From the NCBI GenBank assembly GCA_002811645.1, contig PDIP01000019.1:104774-167591 (forward strand): a DNA stretch of 62,818 bases, in the 5' to 3' direction. Source of the DNA: Corallochytrium limacisporum. Lineage: Eukaryota; Opisthokonta. The notes beneath the pieces are model-generated. The model did no database searches. It was not told where the DNA came from and saw nothing but the letters and a program-made list of their open reading frames with translations. Positions 11,173 to 21,745 of this stretch are shown here, piece by piece; within the stretch, counting starts at the first letter, position 1, and the number at the start of each line of letters is the position of its first letter. A program made the translations under genes and the position numbers.

Positions 11173-11404
11173 GTGAGGTGGACATCATCTGTGACCACAG
11201 GAGATAGTTATAATCAACCATGAGAGACATGTGGCGTGTGTGTCACTATGCATTGCGCTACCGAATCTATTAGAGAGTAACACATGAAAACAGAAGAATA
11301 CAGGTATTTTCAGAAAGCTACGTCTACGTTTTAAGCGAGAACTGGCATTGTCTGCTTCATGCTATTTTCAAGGCGTGTACGTGCTAGATTTCCTGTAATT
11401 CATT

Positions 11405-14400
11405 TCAATGCGCTTCAGGATTCTTTGTGTACACAACACTGTCCTCATCCATGACCTCTTCACCGCCCAGCATAGTACTGCTGACGGTTGAGACGTCATC
11501 CTTGACAAGGTCCACTCCCATGAACAGCTCCCTTACCTGGAGTTGCTCTGTTTCGCAGTGTCGCAGCTTTACAGCCTCCTGCACGCCAATGTTGGTTACG
11601 TGCGAGGCAGCAATGGGATAGTACGACCAACCTCGCAGCAGCAGCACGATGCGCTTCAGTGCCAGGGAGCCAGGCAGGAGTAGTCCAGTGCGGTCCCGGG
11701 CAACCAGTAGGCGGTCTGGTACGACATCGACTGCAACCTTACGTTCCATGGAGGCCAGCCCTACCCGCAGGCCCAGCTCTGGTAGGACGAGAACATCTAT
11801 ATCAAGCTCGCCAAGGGCGTCCGGGTGCTGACGGGCAAAGCCTTGGGTCCGTTGCCAGAAGTCCTGAAGTTCAACGGGTCCTGGCTCCATCTGGCTAAGG
11901 CAACCATCACTGAACGGGTCCAGAAACGCAAAGCCATGACTCTGGTGCCTGTCAGGGACCACCAGTTTCTCCATCGATTGCTCATGCCCGTCCTGACCGC
12001 TATTCACTGCGGCTAGGACAAGGTCACAGAGTGTTGATGCTACAGTAAGCTGATGTTGCATCGCATCAAAATCGCCACAATAGTCCCCTAGTTGTCTAGT
12101 AATGTCCCGTAGGGACTCTATTGCGTCCGTACGCGCATTCAAAACAGCTCCAAGAGTGGCCGCGCACGCAAGAGCACCCAAACGCTCCGTTTCTGAGGAT
12201 TGATCATATTCTTCGAGCAGCTCAAGAGCCGTGCTCAGCCACGGGCGGTCGCCTGCAAAGCCAGAATCGATTGTTGATGTCTGGCGCGCAGGTGGGCCAT
12301 CCACAACTACGGTAGATCGTGATTTGAGCATCACCATACCATGAAGGAGGCTGGTATACGTGGATAGCAGCCACGCGTCACTGTTGGTAACCTGTTGCCG
12401 GTGCCGCAACATTAGGAGATCGACGGGCATTAGCACATTCAGTGCAACGTCCGATAGAAATGGAGAGTCACAGCGAATGGTGTGACTTGCACTGACGAAT
12501 TTCAGCAGACCAATAACGGAAACAGTGGAAAGTTTACGCAATGCCTGAGAACGGAAGGTCTCAAAGCGCTCCTGTGGATCGTCGTCGGGAAAATTTGGAT
12601 CTAAGGCAGCTTCCGGGGCGTTGCGCAGGTTCGCGAAAGAGTCAAGAGAGAGATCAGTGAGGAGCGATCGCCAACGACGCCTCTCCATGCCCAAGGTCGC
12701 GAGGGCACTGACAAAAGCAATCGGTTTCTGTAGGTGGCCCAGTTCCACAAGGTCGCGCAGTTCAGCCTCGTGGCGGGTGACAATTCGGTCGACGTTAAGG
12801 CTACTCAGACGCTGCTGTTGCTGCGGTCCATGTCGGTCAGTGTCGCTGCGCTGTTGTTGTTGCAAGATGCTCATCGCTTCTAATGACGGCAGTACCACCG
12901 ACAGAGGGACCCCTTGGGTCTCGAGGACCATCGACGTCACGGCCTGGTGCACTGGTGCCATCAGGGTGCTCGGTGGCAGAGGGATGACCTCAGAGACCCC
13001 CTCGGAGTCTTGGTCGATGGTGTCAGTTTGCTGCAGACTCATGATCAGTGCCGCTGCCGACGCCGTCTCCTGAATAGTGTATTGAAACTGCACGGAATCG
13101 ACATTGGTTTTGCCTCTGCCGCTTTCAGAGATGATCCGTCCCAGTGTCCTCTCCAATTGATTATACAAACGCTCCATCAGCGAACTTAGTTCACCACCGT
13201 CTGTGGTGACCAAGTTTCCCATAATGGCCCGACTCATGACACTGAACAGCATGGCCAGCTGGCTCGCGGTAGCCTGCGCCAAGGTGACGTCAAAGCCCTG
13301 ACTACCCGGCGAGTGCGTCAGAATGGTCACACAACCCATGCGGATGGTCTCGTCCACAATCTCCCGAACATCCCGGCCATTGATTTTGATAGAAAGTGTT
13401 GTTTCACCATGATAACCGATTGGTGGCTGCTCCTGTGTCAATACCAAGGCACGTAGGATGCTCAGAATCTCGTAAGAGCCCTTCATGGCGTCAGCAACGG
13501 CCTGGGTGGACTGCGACGACCCAATCATCTGTTTCAACCTGGAAGCCTGCTCCTGCACCGCGGACACGCATCGACTAAGCACGGATGTTTCGATGTCCTG
13601 GTACTGTTCAAATAACCGCATGTGGAGGTCGGTCTGACGAGGGAAGATGCCAGCTACCCAGTGCTCCACAGGCGCCTCGCGATGGGCACGAAGAACACCA
13701 GCAAGCTGAGCAGGGGTCATTTTCGAGAGGTCGCACAGGACATGTTGCTGTACACCGTGAAGCGCTGTAAAGGCACGGGTCAGAGAACTGCTTCCGTGCT
13801 GATCGAGAGAATTTCTATCGCTCTCCTTATCCGCTGCTGCTGTAATATTGATCGCTCTGTCATTGCCATCGTTGCCTTGGGGAAGTGCAGAGGTCTCGTT
13901 CCATCCGCCAGCCAATTCCGCCATAGACGTCGTGGCAGTGTTGAGTTCGGGCATGATGGCTGTCCGCAGGGTCCAGTACAGCAGTGACGAAGGTACCTGG
14001 CCCTGGTCCCCTGCCCGCAGCAGATGAAGTTTCTCCAAAAGTGCCACCGAGGACATCTCCTCCGGGTTTAATTGCTGTGCTTGAGGAGGCGATCGTTCCG
14101 ACTGTGCCAGTGCATGGCCCAGGACAAAGTGGCATTGCTCCACAGGGCTGAGTGTGTGACTCAGCATCTCCAGATTGGTCTGTAGGAGGCCTTGCATGAG
14201 CTCTGCATCAAAGTGGTGTGAGCGGATCATGGTCTGTGTTATTAGGCGCACGCTGAGCGGGTCCAGGTCTGCTGCCATTGCACGGTAACACTGGTGGAAC
14301 GCAAGCGTCAGTGTGTCCGTCAACAGATTGGCTTTGAGAAGATGAACGTGCATAAGTACCAGGTCACGGTGGTTATTGAATTTGGCCAGAAGACGTGTGC

Positions 14401-15598
14401 CATCAGCGATACTCTCGCCCGCCCACCTCACAGTCGTCTGCGCTATTGTCCATGATCCTGGTGTCCACGTTTCATTCATGGCAGTCAGAGGGCCCACGAC
14501 ACTCGCCGCAGTCAGCGGACTTAGTGCCTCCCGAGCAGATCCGGGGCTGACAATCGCCCGAAGGTCCTCTCTGGCACTAATCGCCACCTTCAAGGACTGT
14601 GGGGTACCGCGGTTGGCGGCGTAGGCCACGACGTGTGCGTAAACATTCGGTCCCAAGCGTTCAAGGTCTGTCTCTGTCTCTTCCACAACTTCAGCCGCAG
14701 TCATGTTCATCGCGGTGGGCGTCGAAACCTTTTGTGCCTCGGAAGACAGTGCATCTTGGAAGAGGACGCCGTCAATGGCGTCCAGCGCCTGAAATACTCC
14801 GCGCGCTTCAGAATCGCCTGCTGCGGCGGCGGCATGCCACGACACCGCTTTGCCATCCAAGGACCGCCGTTCGCCGCCCAACAATTCAAGCAGCGTAGAG
14901 CCGTAGACGGCGAGTACTTTCCAAGCCTCAGGTTCCTGTCTGTGAGATACCGCTCCTGCTAAGAACCGCGCCGCTGCAGTGGTCTGCGGTAGCGGGTCCG
15001 GTGTCTGCAGCTTCAAGCAGCAGCGCAGGAAGGCCGTGGTCGCCACGGGTCCAGCTTCCTTGGCCCAGGCTTTGCCGCCGTGGGGCAGTTCGCGTGTAAG
15101 TTCTGTGAGGAAGGGATCCCGCCGTAGTTGCTCCTGTCTTCCCGTCATCACGCGTGTGGCATGGTAAATGAAAGCAATCCGCGTCTCTGTCGAGCGGAAA
15201 AATTCCTCTGACATTGCCGTCGGCCGGTGTCCCCACAGATCCTTGAGTTGGTTTAAGGTTTTAACATCGTTGAGTTCCTTGCGCAGGCTCTCGCGCATAC
15301 CCTTGGTTTCCTCTCTATACGCGGCGTCCACGACAACATGATGCCGATTGTCCTTCTGTGCTGTCTGTGGTCGGCGTTTGCTTTTGTTTTGTTGTGTTTT
15401 GTTCTTGCCGTTACTCTGACGAGCCGTGTAGTGTCTTCGTATTCCTCGTTCTGCTAATAAACCAATGGGATACCGGTGCGTATACGCTAGCAGCTGGCTT
15501 GTGTGCGCCGGTTTGAGATACGGCAAGGTAGAGGTGGGCATCGCCATCCTTCCGAGGACCACTCTGGTCCTTAAGGCAGCTTTTGATACTAATGACAT
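11405..15598 (-). CDS. RAP-domain mitochondrial RNA-binding protein
   Basis: The product has 1397 residues. The first ~75 residues are basic and Ser/Thr-rich with no acidic residue before about residue 50, which predicts mitochondrial import. The C-terminus carries a RAP-like domain at about 1287-1334: a KVAVDVV beta strand, then SLALKRIVLLLRGW, then YYPIAASHV. This follows the RAP pattern of a hydrophobic strand, an LKRRLL helix and a GW strand, shared with FASTK proteins and algal or apicomplexan organellar RNA factors. A helix-pair motif, MTPAQLAGVLRAHR (near 626), resembles the octotricopeptide/FASTK repeats that usually precede RAP. Family knowledge points to mitochondrial RNA stability, processing or rRNA assembly; the target is unknown. 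About 80 residues follow the RAP core, which is an unusually long tail. The start codon ATG at 15598 is the first in frame. Confidence 0.72.
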   Translation of the reverse strand: MSLVSKAALRTRVVLGRMAMPTSTLPYLKPAHTSQLLAYTHRYPIGLLAERGIRRHYTARQSNGKNKTQQNKSKRRPQTAQKDNRHHVVVDAAYREETKGMRESLRKELNDVKTLNQLKDLWGHRPTAMSEEFFRSTETRIAFIYHATRVMTGRQEQLRRDPFLTELTRELPHGGKAWAKEAGPVATTAFLRCCLKLQTPDPLPQTTAAARFLAGAVSHRQEPEAWKVLAVYGSTLLELLGGERRSLDGKAVSWHAAAAAGDSEARGVFQALDAIDGVLFQDALSSEAQKVSTPTAMNMTAAEVVEETETDLERLGPNVYAHVVAYAANRGTPQSLKVAISAREDLRAIVSPGSAREALSPLTAASVVGPLTAMNETWTPGSWTIAQTTVRWAGESIADGTRLLAKFNNHRDLVLMHVHLLKANLLTDTLTLAFHQCYRAMAADLDPLSVRLITQTMIRSHHFDAELMQGLLQTNLEMLSHTLSPVEQCHFVLGHALAQSERSPPQAQQLNPEEMSSVALLEKLHLLRAGDQGQVPSSLLYWTLRTAIMPELNTATTSMAELAGGWNETSALPQGNDGNDRAINITAAADKESDRNSLDQHGSSSLTRAFTALHGVQQHVLCDLSKMTPAQLAGVLRAHREAPVEHWVAGIFPRQTDLHMRLFEQYQDIETSVLSRCVSAVQEQASRLKQMIGSSQSTQAVADAMKGSYEILSILRALVLTQEQPPIGYHGETTLSIKINGRDVREIVDETIRMGCVTILTHSPGSQGFDVTLAQATASQLAMLFSVMSRAIMGNLVTTDGGELSSLMERLYNQLERTLGRIISESGRGKTNVDSVQFQYTIQETASAAALIMSLQQTDTIDQDSEGVSEVIPLPPSTLMAPVHQAVTSMVLETQGVPLSVVLPSLEAMSILQQQQRSDTDRHGPQQQQRLSSLNVDRIVTRHEAELRDLVELGHLQKPIAFVSALATLGMERRRWRSLLTDLSLDSFANLRNAPEAALDPNFPDDDPQERFETFRSQALRKLSTVSVIGLLKFVSASHTIRCDSPFLSDVALNVLMPVDLLMLRHRQQVTNSDAWLLSTYTSLLHGMVMLKSRSTVVVDGPPARQTSTIDSGFAGDRPWLSTALELLEEYDQSSETERLGALACAATLGAVLNARTDAIESLRDITRQLGDYCGDFDAMQHQLTVASTLCDLVLAAVNSGQDGHEQSMEKLVVPDRHQSHGFAFLDPFSDGCLSQMEPGPVELQDFWQRTQGFARQHPDALGELDIDVLVLPELGLRVGLASMERKVAVDVVPDRLLVARDRTGLLLPGSLALKRIVLLLRGWSYYPIAASHVTNIGVQEAVKLRHCETEQLQVRELFMGVDLVKDDVSTVSSTMLGGEEVMDEDSVVYTKNPEAH

Positions 15599-16104
15599 GG
15601 TTCTATGTTTGGTCTGTATTGTCTTTCTATTGCAGGTCCTCCTGGAGGATCACTGCCTTTGGCCACCCATTATCGGGCCCCTGCCATGCTGAGCGATGAG
15701 AAAGATCTATTCCCCCCTTTCCAATGCCAATACCCACTTTTCCGTCGCTTTCGTGTTAACTTGAACTCTCTAGGACCACTCTCACGCACGAGAAAAGAAT
15801 AGGTAACCTAAGACGTGCTTCCCTAAGTAGCTTGTGACCTAACGTGAGACCGCTGCCCGCCACGGGCTCCAAAGGCTCACAGGTAATCCTGCCCTCCCCG
15901 GGCCCGGGGTCGCCGTTTCCCTCCCTCAACCCCCACTCACACACCACTTCTCCGTTGGCCCTGCGCTACCCTTGGCCCATGTGAATGGCTGGCGGGCGAT
16001 ACTCCCTCACTGCGCGGCACAGAAGGGGGAGACGGCGGCGAGTGGGGCAGCCCCGGTCCCGACTCTTGGTGGATCGCAGAACCGCCGGTAGTGTGTGAGT
16101 TGGG

Positions 16105-16141
16105 CCCCCCCCCGCCGCCCCCGGGGGGGGGGGGGGGGGGG
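16105..16141. repeat. C-tract/G-tract inverted repeat
   Basis: A run of about 16 Cs interrupted by two Gs is followed immediately by 19 Gs. It can form a foldback or a G-quadruplex. The exact length of the G run may be uncertain because homopolymers are error-prone in assemblies. Confidence 0.7.
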
Positions 16142-16236
16142 CGCCGATGCGCGAAGCACGGCGCCACAAGGAGCCTGCCCAAGGGGCGGTACAACTGTGT
16201 CGGTGTCAAGGCAGTTAGTTACGGTAGTTTCATTGG

Positions 16237-16242
16237 GTATTT
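16237..16242 (+). promoter_or_regulatory. GTATTT core-promoter candidate (ferredoxin)
   Basis: GTATTT in GGGTATTTCTAG lies 112-117 nt before the preferred ferredoxin start at 16354. It lies only 37-42 nt before the alternative ATG at 16279. The first distance matches the other genes that carry this element. Confidence 0.35.
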
Positions 16243-16353
16243 CTAGGCAGGTTCCCAGATCAATCAACTTTATTATCGATGGCTTTTCTAACGTCTGTGA
16301 AGGAATGCGAGGATATACTGGCCACGGAATGTCCTCGACTTAGCAACACCAGT

Positions 16354-16875
16354 ATGTTGCGACAAGCACTGCCTCGAGCAGTGTTCACCCGGTCGTCATC
16401 TCTGCGGACATGTATGGTGAAAGGCCAAACTATCTCATCCACAACACAACTAATGTCAAAGCGTTTCTTCGGAACCTCGCCTTGGCTGGCTTCTGATCAG
16501 CCCTGGAATACGGACATTACGATGACCTTCACAGTCCGAGACGAGAATGGAGGGTTAGCGTTCTCCACCGAGGTCAATGCTGTGCCGGGGGATATACTTA
16601 TGGAAGCCGCGGTGGAGAGCGGAGAGATCGATATCGAAGCCGCGTGCGGTGGCAAGGGGAAGTGCAGTACCTGTCATGTCGTGCTGCCCCCAGAGATCTA
16701 CGACATGCTCGACCCCCCGAACTTCTTCGAAGAGGACACGCTTGACAAAATCGATGACGAAGGGCTCTTGGCACCAACCAGCCGTTTGAGCTGCCAGTGC
16801 GAGGTTACAGACATCTTCGATGGTGCGGAGATCATTGTGCCTGGAATCAGGCCCGACGTACGTTTCGCTCGCTAG
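16354..16875 (+). CDS. Mitochondrial [2Fe-2S] ferredoxin, adrenodoxin type
   Basis: The product passes electrons from ferredoxin reductase to mitochondrial Fe-S cluster assembly and, in some lineages, haem A or steroid synthesis. The cluster ligands are in ACGGKGKCSTCHV (C-x5-C-x2-C), with the fourth in SRLSCQC; in the 173-residue product they are C98, C104, C107 and C147. The third-to-fourth spacing is about three residues longer than in vertebrate adrenodoxin. The acidic loop DKIDDEG, likely the partner-docking helix, is present. I chose the ATG at 16354 because it has A at -3 and starts the Arg-rich presequence MLRQALPRAVFTRSSSLR without acidic residues. The frame also opens at ATG 16279 (198 residues), but that ATG has T at -3 and would add an acidic, Cys-containing leader. 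Yeast Yah1 and mammalian FDX are similar in length. Confidence 0.93.
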   Translation: MLRQALPRAVFTRSSSLRTCMVKGQTISSTTQLMSKRFFGTSPWLASDQPWNTDITMTFTVRDENGGLAFSTEVNAVPGDILMEAAVESGEIDIEAACGGKGKCSTCHVVLPPEIYDMLDPPNFFEEDTLDKIDDEGLLAPTSRLSCQCEVTDIFDGAEIIVPGIRPDVRFAR

Positions 16876-17640
16876 AGAGCAAACACCCAACCCCCTCATT
16901 ATGTGATTATACAAACATTTAAAGAAAGAAAATTTCAACGGTGGTGACTTCCAAACTACCAAGTTTTTACTTATCAGTCAAGATACATGCTACGGTAGCG
17001 CAAGTCGCAGCCCTGGCACGTCCACTACCACCAGAGATAGCCAACAAAAATCATATCGAGAAAAAGAAAGAGAAAAGGGCAAGGATATCGAACAAAAGGA
17101 AAATTCGAGGGCGCAGCTTATGCCAGAAGCCTTTGCGGGCGCACTCAGGGCACAAGAGATGCGGTTGGTTCCTGAGTACTAGTCCCCACCCGCGGATCGC
17201 TGTGGGGCCCCCTCTCAAAAAAACAGACTTCGTGCCTTTTTCCTCGCCCTTTCGTTTCTCCCTCTCTCTTTTTCGGGGCTGTATTTTGTTTTTTTTTTCT
17301 CGGTTAATTGGAATCTAGAAACGTTCTGTATTCAGGTAAACTTTTGATAGCGGTTTTCTTGGCTTGAGATGTGGTACCGCGGTACACTTATCGTACGCAA
17401 GCAAAGAAATTGCAAAAACTAAAAAGAAAACTTGGGTGGCCGAAAAAGGACTTTGGACTCACAATAAGGATACCTTTTAAACGAAGATTCTTAACCAGTA
17501 AGAACATGTTGTCCCTCAGATGTGACACCAAAAGAAAGTTTGGTCACAAGTTGCTAAAGTAATATGTGAAGATGATGCTGGATGATGGATGGATGTTTGC
17601 AAGTGAGTCTTGGTTTTGATACAACTCAATGAGCTGTGCT
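16876..17640. other. Convergent spacer, unusually long
   Basis: At 765 bp this is much longer than the other convergent gaps in the window (81-232 bp). It holds A-rich sequence and a T-rich patch at 17239-17310. A 63-codon, very basic open frame at 17371-17562 starts with GTG and has a TGA two codons before it. No gene is claimed. Confidence 0.5.
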
Positions 17641-18615
17641 CTACGACTCATCCTCTTCTTCCAGGATAATCTCCTGCTCCAAGGGCGATGCCCGAGGTGT
17701 CAAGACCGGAGTGGATCGCACCGAAGAGCATGATCCAGACGCCTGCATCTCAATGACATCTTTGGGGGCCGAAAAGTTGTTCAGTTGGCGCAGTTGACGA
17801 TTGGCCCACTCGCAGATCCGTTCCGCCCGCAGACGGCCCTCGTCGTCGGCCAGGAGCATCTTCCAGCGATAGCTCTCCTGTTCGGTCAAGTCAAAGCCTA
17901 GTGATGCCACAAACCCGTCAAAGGCTTCGTCTGACAGACAACCCTCTGATTGGTCGGCAAAGGCAAAGACGCACTTCCGCAGGATTTCGAAGCGATCTTC
18001 CTCAGCCCGCTGAGCGGCTTCGCTTTCGTCATCCTCAGCCAGGGACGGTTCAATGCTCAATCCCTTCTGTGATGACAGGCTCGAGTCGCTCCGACTCCGC
18101 CTCTTGTTTTGTTGTTCTGCCTTCATGTTCAAGTACTCAAAGTAGTTCAAGAAATCGTAGAGCTCGATGCGGTCCTTGTTGGAAGGATCGAGATACATTA
18201 ACGCCTTGTTCATGTCCTCTGTCTCCGAGCAGCAGTCCAGGTCGCTGAAGGCCGCCTCCAGTCCAGTCCGGTCGAGGACATCGTCCTGGTCGCTGTCGTG
18301 CTTTCGGAAAGCAGCATGTGCTGTCGCCTGGCGTTGACTGGCGTTCTTTCCGTCAATCTTTCCCGTGCTCTGTGTTAAGTCCAATAGATCATTGGTGCTC
18401 AGGAGCCGTGCATGTACAGTGCGTCTCGGGCTCGTCATCATGGGCTTGCGGACGGTAATCTCCTCCAAAGTGCCCAAGGACTTGGCCCGTGCCATGCGAT
18501 CCTTGAGTCCCCGGTAAGACCCCTGGGAAGAAGGGGCTGTGCTCATTGCCGCGGCGGCCATGGTCTTCTGTGGAAGCCTAAATTCGTCGTAGACTTTGGC
18601 TGCTTTCATATGCAT
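17641..18615 (-). CDS. Divergent EF-hand protein
   Basis: The 324-residue product contains EF-hand-like helices and loops. One loop is DSDQDDVLDRTG (near residues 106-117), with Asp at positions 1, 3, 5 and 9 but Gly where the Glu at position 12 should be. A second is DPSNKDRIELYD, which ends in Asp. A third, poorer pair follows near ADQSEGCLSDEAFDGF and ADDEGRLRAERICEW. The N-terminal ~90 residues (Ala/Ser-rich, then KSLGTLEEITVRKP) and the acidic C-terminal tail (EQEIILEEEDES) look disordered. A calcium sensor or a calcium-insensitive calmodulin-fold scaffold is likely, and at most one loop looks competent. The start MHMKAAK has two ATGs; the first has A at -3. The partner is unknown. Confidence 0.65.
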   Translation of the reverse strand: MHMKAAKVYDEFRLPQKTMAAAAMSTAPSSQGSYRGLKDRMARAKSLGTLEEITVRKPMMTSPRRTVHARLLSTNDLLDLTQSTGKIDGKNASQRQATAHAAFRKHDSDQDDVLDRTGLEAAFSDLDCCSETEDMNKALMYLDPSNKDRIELYDFLNYFEYLNMKAEQQNKRRSRSDSSLSSQKGLSIEPSLAEDDESEAAQRAEEDRFEILRKCVFAFADQSEGCLSDEAFDGFVASLGFDLTEQESYRWKMLLADDEGRLRAERICEWANRQLRQLNNFSAPKDVIEMQASGSCSSVRSTPVLTPRASPLEQEIILEEEDES

Positions 18616-21600
18616 TATGGGCTTGGTCCGCCTTGTGTTGTGTATCCGTGTTTCTCACTATTAATAGATCTGAAAACCTTGAGACGTTCCCAAAAGAATA
18701 AGATCTATATTACCCGTAGACTGAGAATTTCCTTTTCCTTTCAAATAGTCGCGGTGGTCTTGTTCGTCTTTTTGTTCCCACCTTTCTCCGCACGGGATGT
18801 ATAGAGGCCGAGTTTCTCTTTATACCACTTAAGTTTTCTCAACAAGAATTCAATTCTGTCTTCCGTAATGCAATTAGCCAAAACCTAAAAAGCCCACTTG
18901 CCTTTCACACATTATGCACGCTGCGCAAAAAAAGTTTTCTGCTATTGCGCCGCAGCAACTAGTGTACGTCTGTGCGTGCTTAGTCTTCCGAATAGGGCAG
19001 CAAGGAGCCGCCGCTCTCGAACAATGCAGCGGTGGCAGACGAAAGCCGGTTTAAGCTCCCACCCAAACACAGGGGGGGGGGGGGCTGTTGAAGAATGTGA
19101 AGAGTGTGAGAGTGTTTTCCTCGCTGGCTACCGGTACTTGTAAGTACAATAATAATGGGATTGTCCGAAACTTTATGACACCCTCCCCTCGCTCCCCGCA
19201 AACCGCCCAACAGTTTTTTTGTTTCACCCATAGACAGTGTACCGGTGCTTGAGATTGTTCCCAGAGAGCAAAGGACATGGGTGTGGTTTCCCGCTCCTCT
19301 GTTCTGTCCTTTGTACTTCGTCATTCGATCGACCCTTGGCACACACGCACCGGTTTCCTGTATCTGACTGGCTTTCCTAAATATGAACATCAGAAACGTC
19401 TGAGAAAGATGAAGCATTCTCTCCCATTCATTCAATATGAAATTGCGTTCATATCAGAGCACAGCTTGCGTGATTTACAGGCATAAGCCGCTAGGCTTGT
19501 CTCCTTTCCCCCCCTTCCCAGGGGGAGGGGGAGGCACTACCCTTCTCTTTCTTCCCTCCCGCAAGAGGTTCTCCCGATGCCCTTTCCCCCCTCTCTCTTT
19601 TTTCCTTCCCTGCCCCCGGCCCGGTTCTCCCAACCCCACCCCAGCAGTCAAGAAAAAGAGCCAAGAGCAGCGAACCCCTCTCAGTGGACAGGGCAAAGGT
19701 AGGCATCGGACAGACGGCCCCCGGGGAGCAACTCAGAGCTTAAAAAAAATCCTCTTCTTCACGGGCTGCAGGTGACGCGTCAACTGGTGACTTAAGCAAC
19801 TGCCAGTTCTTATAGAAAATGTTCTGTAAGAATAACCCACCCTCTTTAAGACTGACGCCTGCCACAGGATGGCAAGGCAAAATTTGAGCAGCCGAGGGTC
19901 CAGGCGGGCATTGGATAGAAAAAAGCCACCGCAGAGAGAGCCCCTACTGTGCCACGGCGCTGTCCCACTGGGTTCCGATGCCAGATGTTCCCAGCCAATA
20001 GAGATCCATATCTTGCAACTTTCAGTATATTCAGTATTGAGCTGAACCACCATTGGATTTCCGTTGGCGAAACTTTTTTTTTGCAAGGGTCGGCCAATCA
20101 TCAGCGCGCGCGGGTGGGCCTTTTCTCTTATTCTACCGCGCTTGAGGTTGACTCGATCAAAAGGGGTGGGGTATGCCGTCGGTTACGGTCGGACAGACTC
20201 GATGTCGGCCTCCGTTTCTCCAAAACTTTCATGCATTCAGTACCGAAGTTTTGGCAGGTGGCTGTAACTTTGTCCAGTTTTTCACTAGACAAATTATTCC
20301 CACCAATACGCACGCTTTACTAAGGAAAAAGTCAACAAGATGGGTCAAAAACGCACGCAGCTGTGTGGAAAAAACCTCCGGGGACTCGTTCTGTCGAAAC
20401 AGGAAAGGGAGCCAAAAAAAATAATGGGCAGAGAGAGAGTGGAAAAAAAAAGAACCAGTGATTCGGTGTTCACACAGAGGGAGAGATTTGGCTGGAAACC
20501 GCGAACGCAAAGATGTACATTGCCAGCAAAGAGCGGTCACACATCTACGCGGAAGGGAACACACACACCCGTTGGGGTCGGGAATTCATGGATTATTTGG
20601 GTCAGCTTGAGGGTTTTCTACACCCAGGCTGCAAGGGAGAGGCTTCGCAAATCCAAAAGAAACAACACTGGGACCAAAAACAGAGATTTCCCCGGAACCG
20701 CAAGAAAAAGGACCCGTACATTCAGTATTGGTCAGGAAAATTTGATAAGCTTAGAACACTGGCAGCACGTACCGTCTAACTGGCACATGCTCTCGACACA
20801 TACATATCTCGACAGGGAGACGGAGTACGAATATTTTGAGCTTACTCAGCATCCAGAAAGGAAATCTTTAGCCCTCGTTTCGTATCCTTTCCTATAATAA
20901 TATAGGTACATTTAGTATGGAAATTGACCCATTGACAGAATCTGTATGCCGTACGTCACTTATTTCTATTTTCCAATATTTTTTATTCTGGAATTTCTCA
21001 TATAATTTGTATGGATATTTTCTTCGTGATTCTTTCCTTTCTGTTTCCTGGGGCGGTGTCTCGGCCGCCCTACTGTCTCAGTCGCAAAAACTTCAACAAT
21101 ATTGAATATACTAAGCTGTTCACGCTCTGAGGTAAGGAAAGGGTCAGGATCTGAGTCACCCGAAAGATACCGTTGGGCCCGAAAACTATGTGGGCTGCTT
21201 TAAATAGTAAAAGTATGGAGTTTCTCTCATGTGCCCTTGGGTAAGGGACACTGGAACCCGCATGGGGGCACAGAATGGAAGCAAATGAGGACACTCTATG
21301 GTGGCATTCTCTTTGTATAGAATTTGTATTGAACAGTCCGGCCCATAAAGGACTTGGACAACAACAGAAAGAAGACACCATGTGCCCAGCACAATACATG
21401 TTGTCCCATTGCTCAGGACTCCGGGGGTCTCTGTCGCTAATTTCTTGAATTTTTATAGTAAATAAATGGAGCGTCTCCTCCCTGCTCTGGTCACGGAGAA
21501 CTCGGTTTGGCAACTTTGTCAATTGTGGCACCTGAAAGGAATGAATTTTTTTTAAGTTATTTTTTCTTCTGACGTGAGTTTGAGGCCAGTTTCTATTGAA

Positions 21601-21689
21601 AGTTCATTACGCCCCCGACCCTTAACAAACCCCCTGAACTTCGAAGCGTCCGGCGAGTCCTCAGCCCCCGCGTATTATCACTTCCTCTC

Positions 21690-21745
21690 TGTCCCTCTCT
21701 CTCTCTCTCTCTCTTCCTCTCTTCCTCTCTTCCTCTCTCTCCCTG
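21690..21745. repeat. TC microsatellite
   Basis: The tract is CT-rich simple sequence, made of CT dinucleotides followed by CTTCCT variants. It is intergenic. Confidence 0.8.

Larger units (their letters stand above)
15599..16353. other. Divergent promoter region with long C/G tracts
   Basis: The spacer lies between the RAP gene and the ferredoxin gene. It contains the palindrome CCCCGGGCCCGGGG (15896-15909). It also contains a C-rich run (16105-16122) followed directly by nineteen Gs (16123-16141), which can fold as a hairpin or G-quadruplex. No gene is seen. Confidence 0.6.
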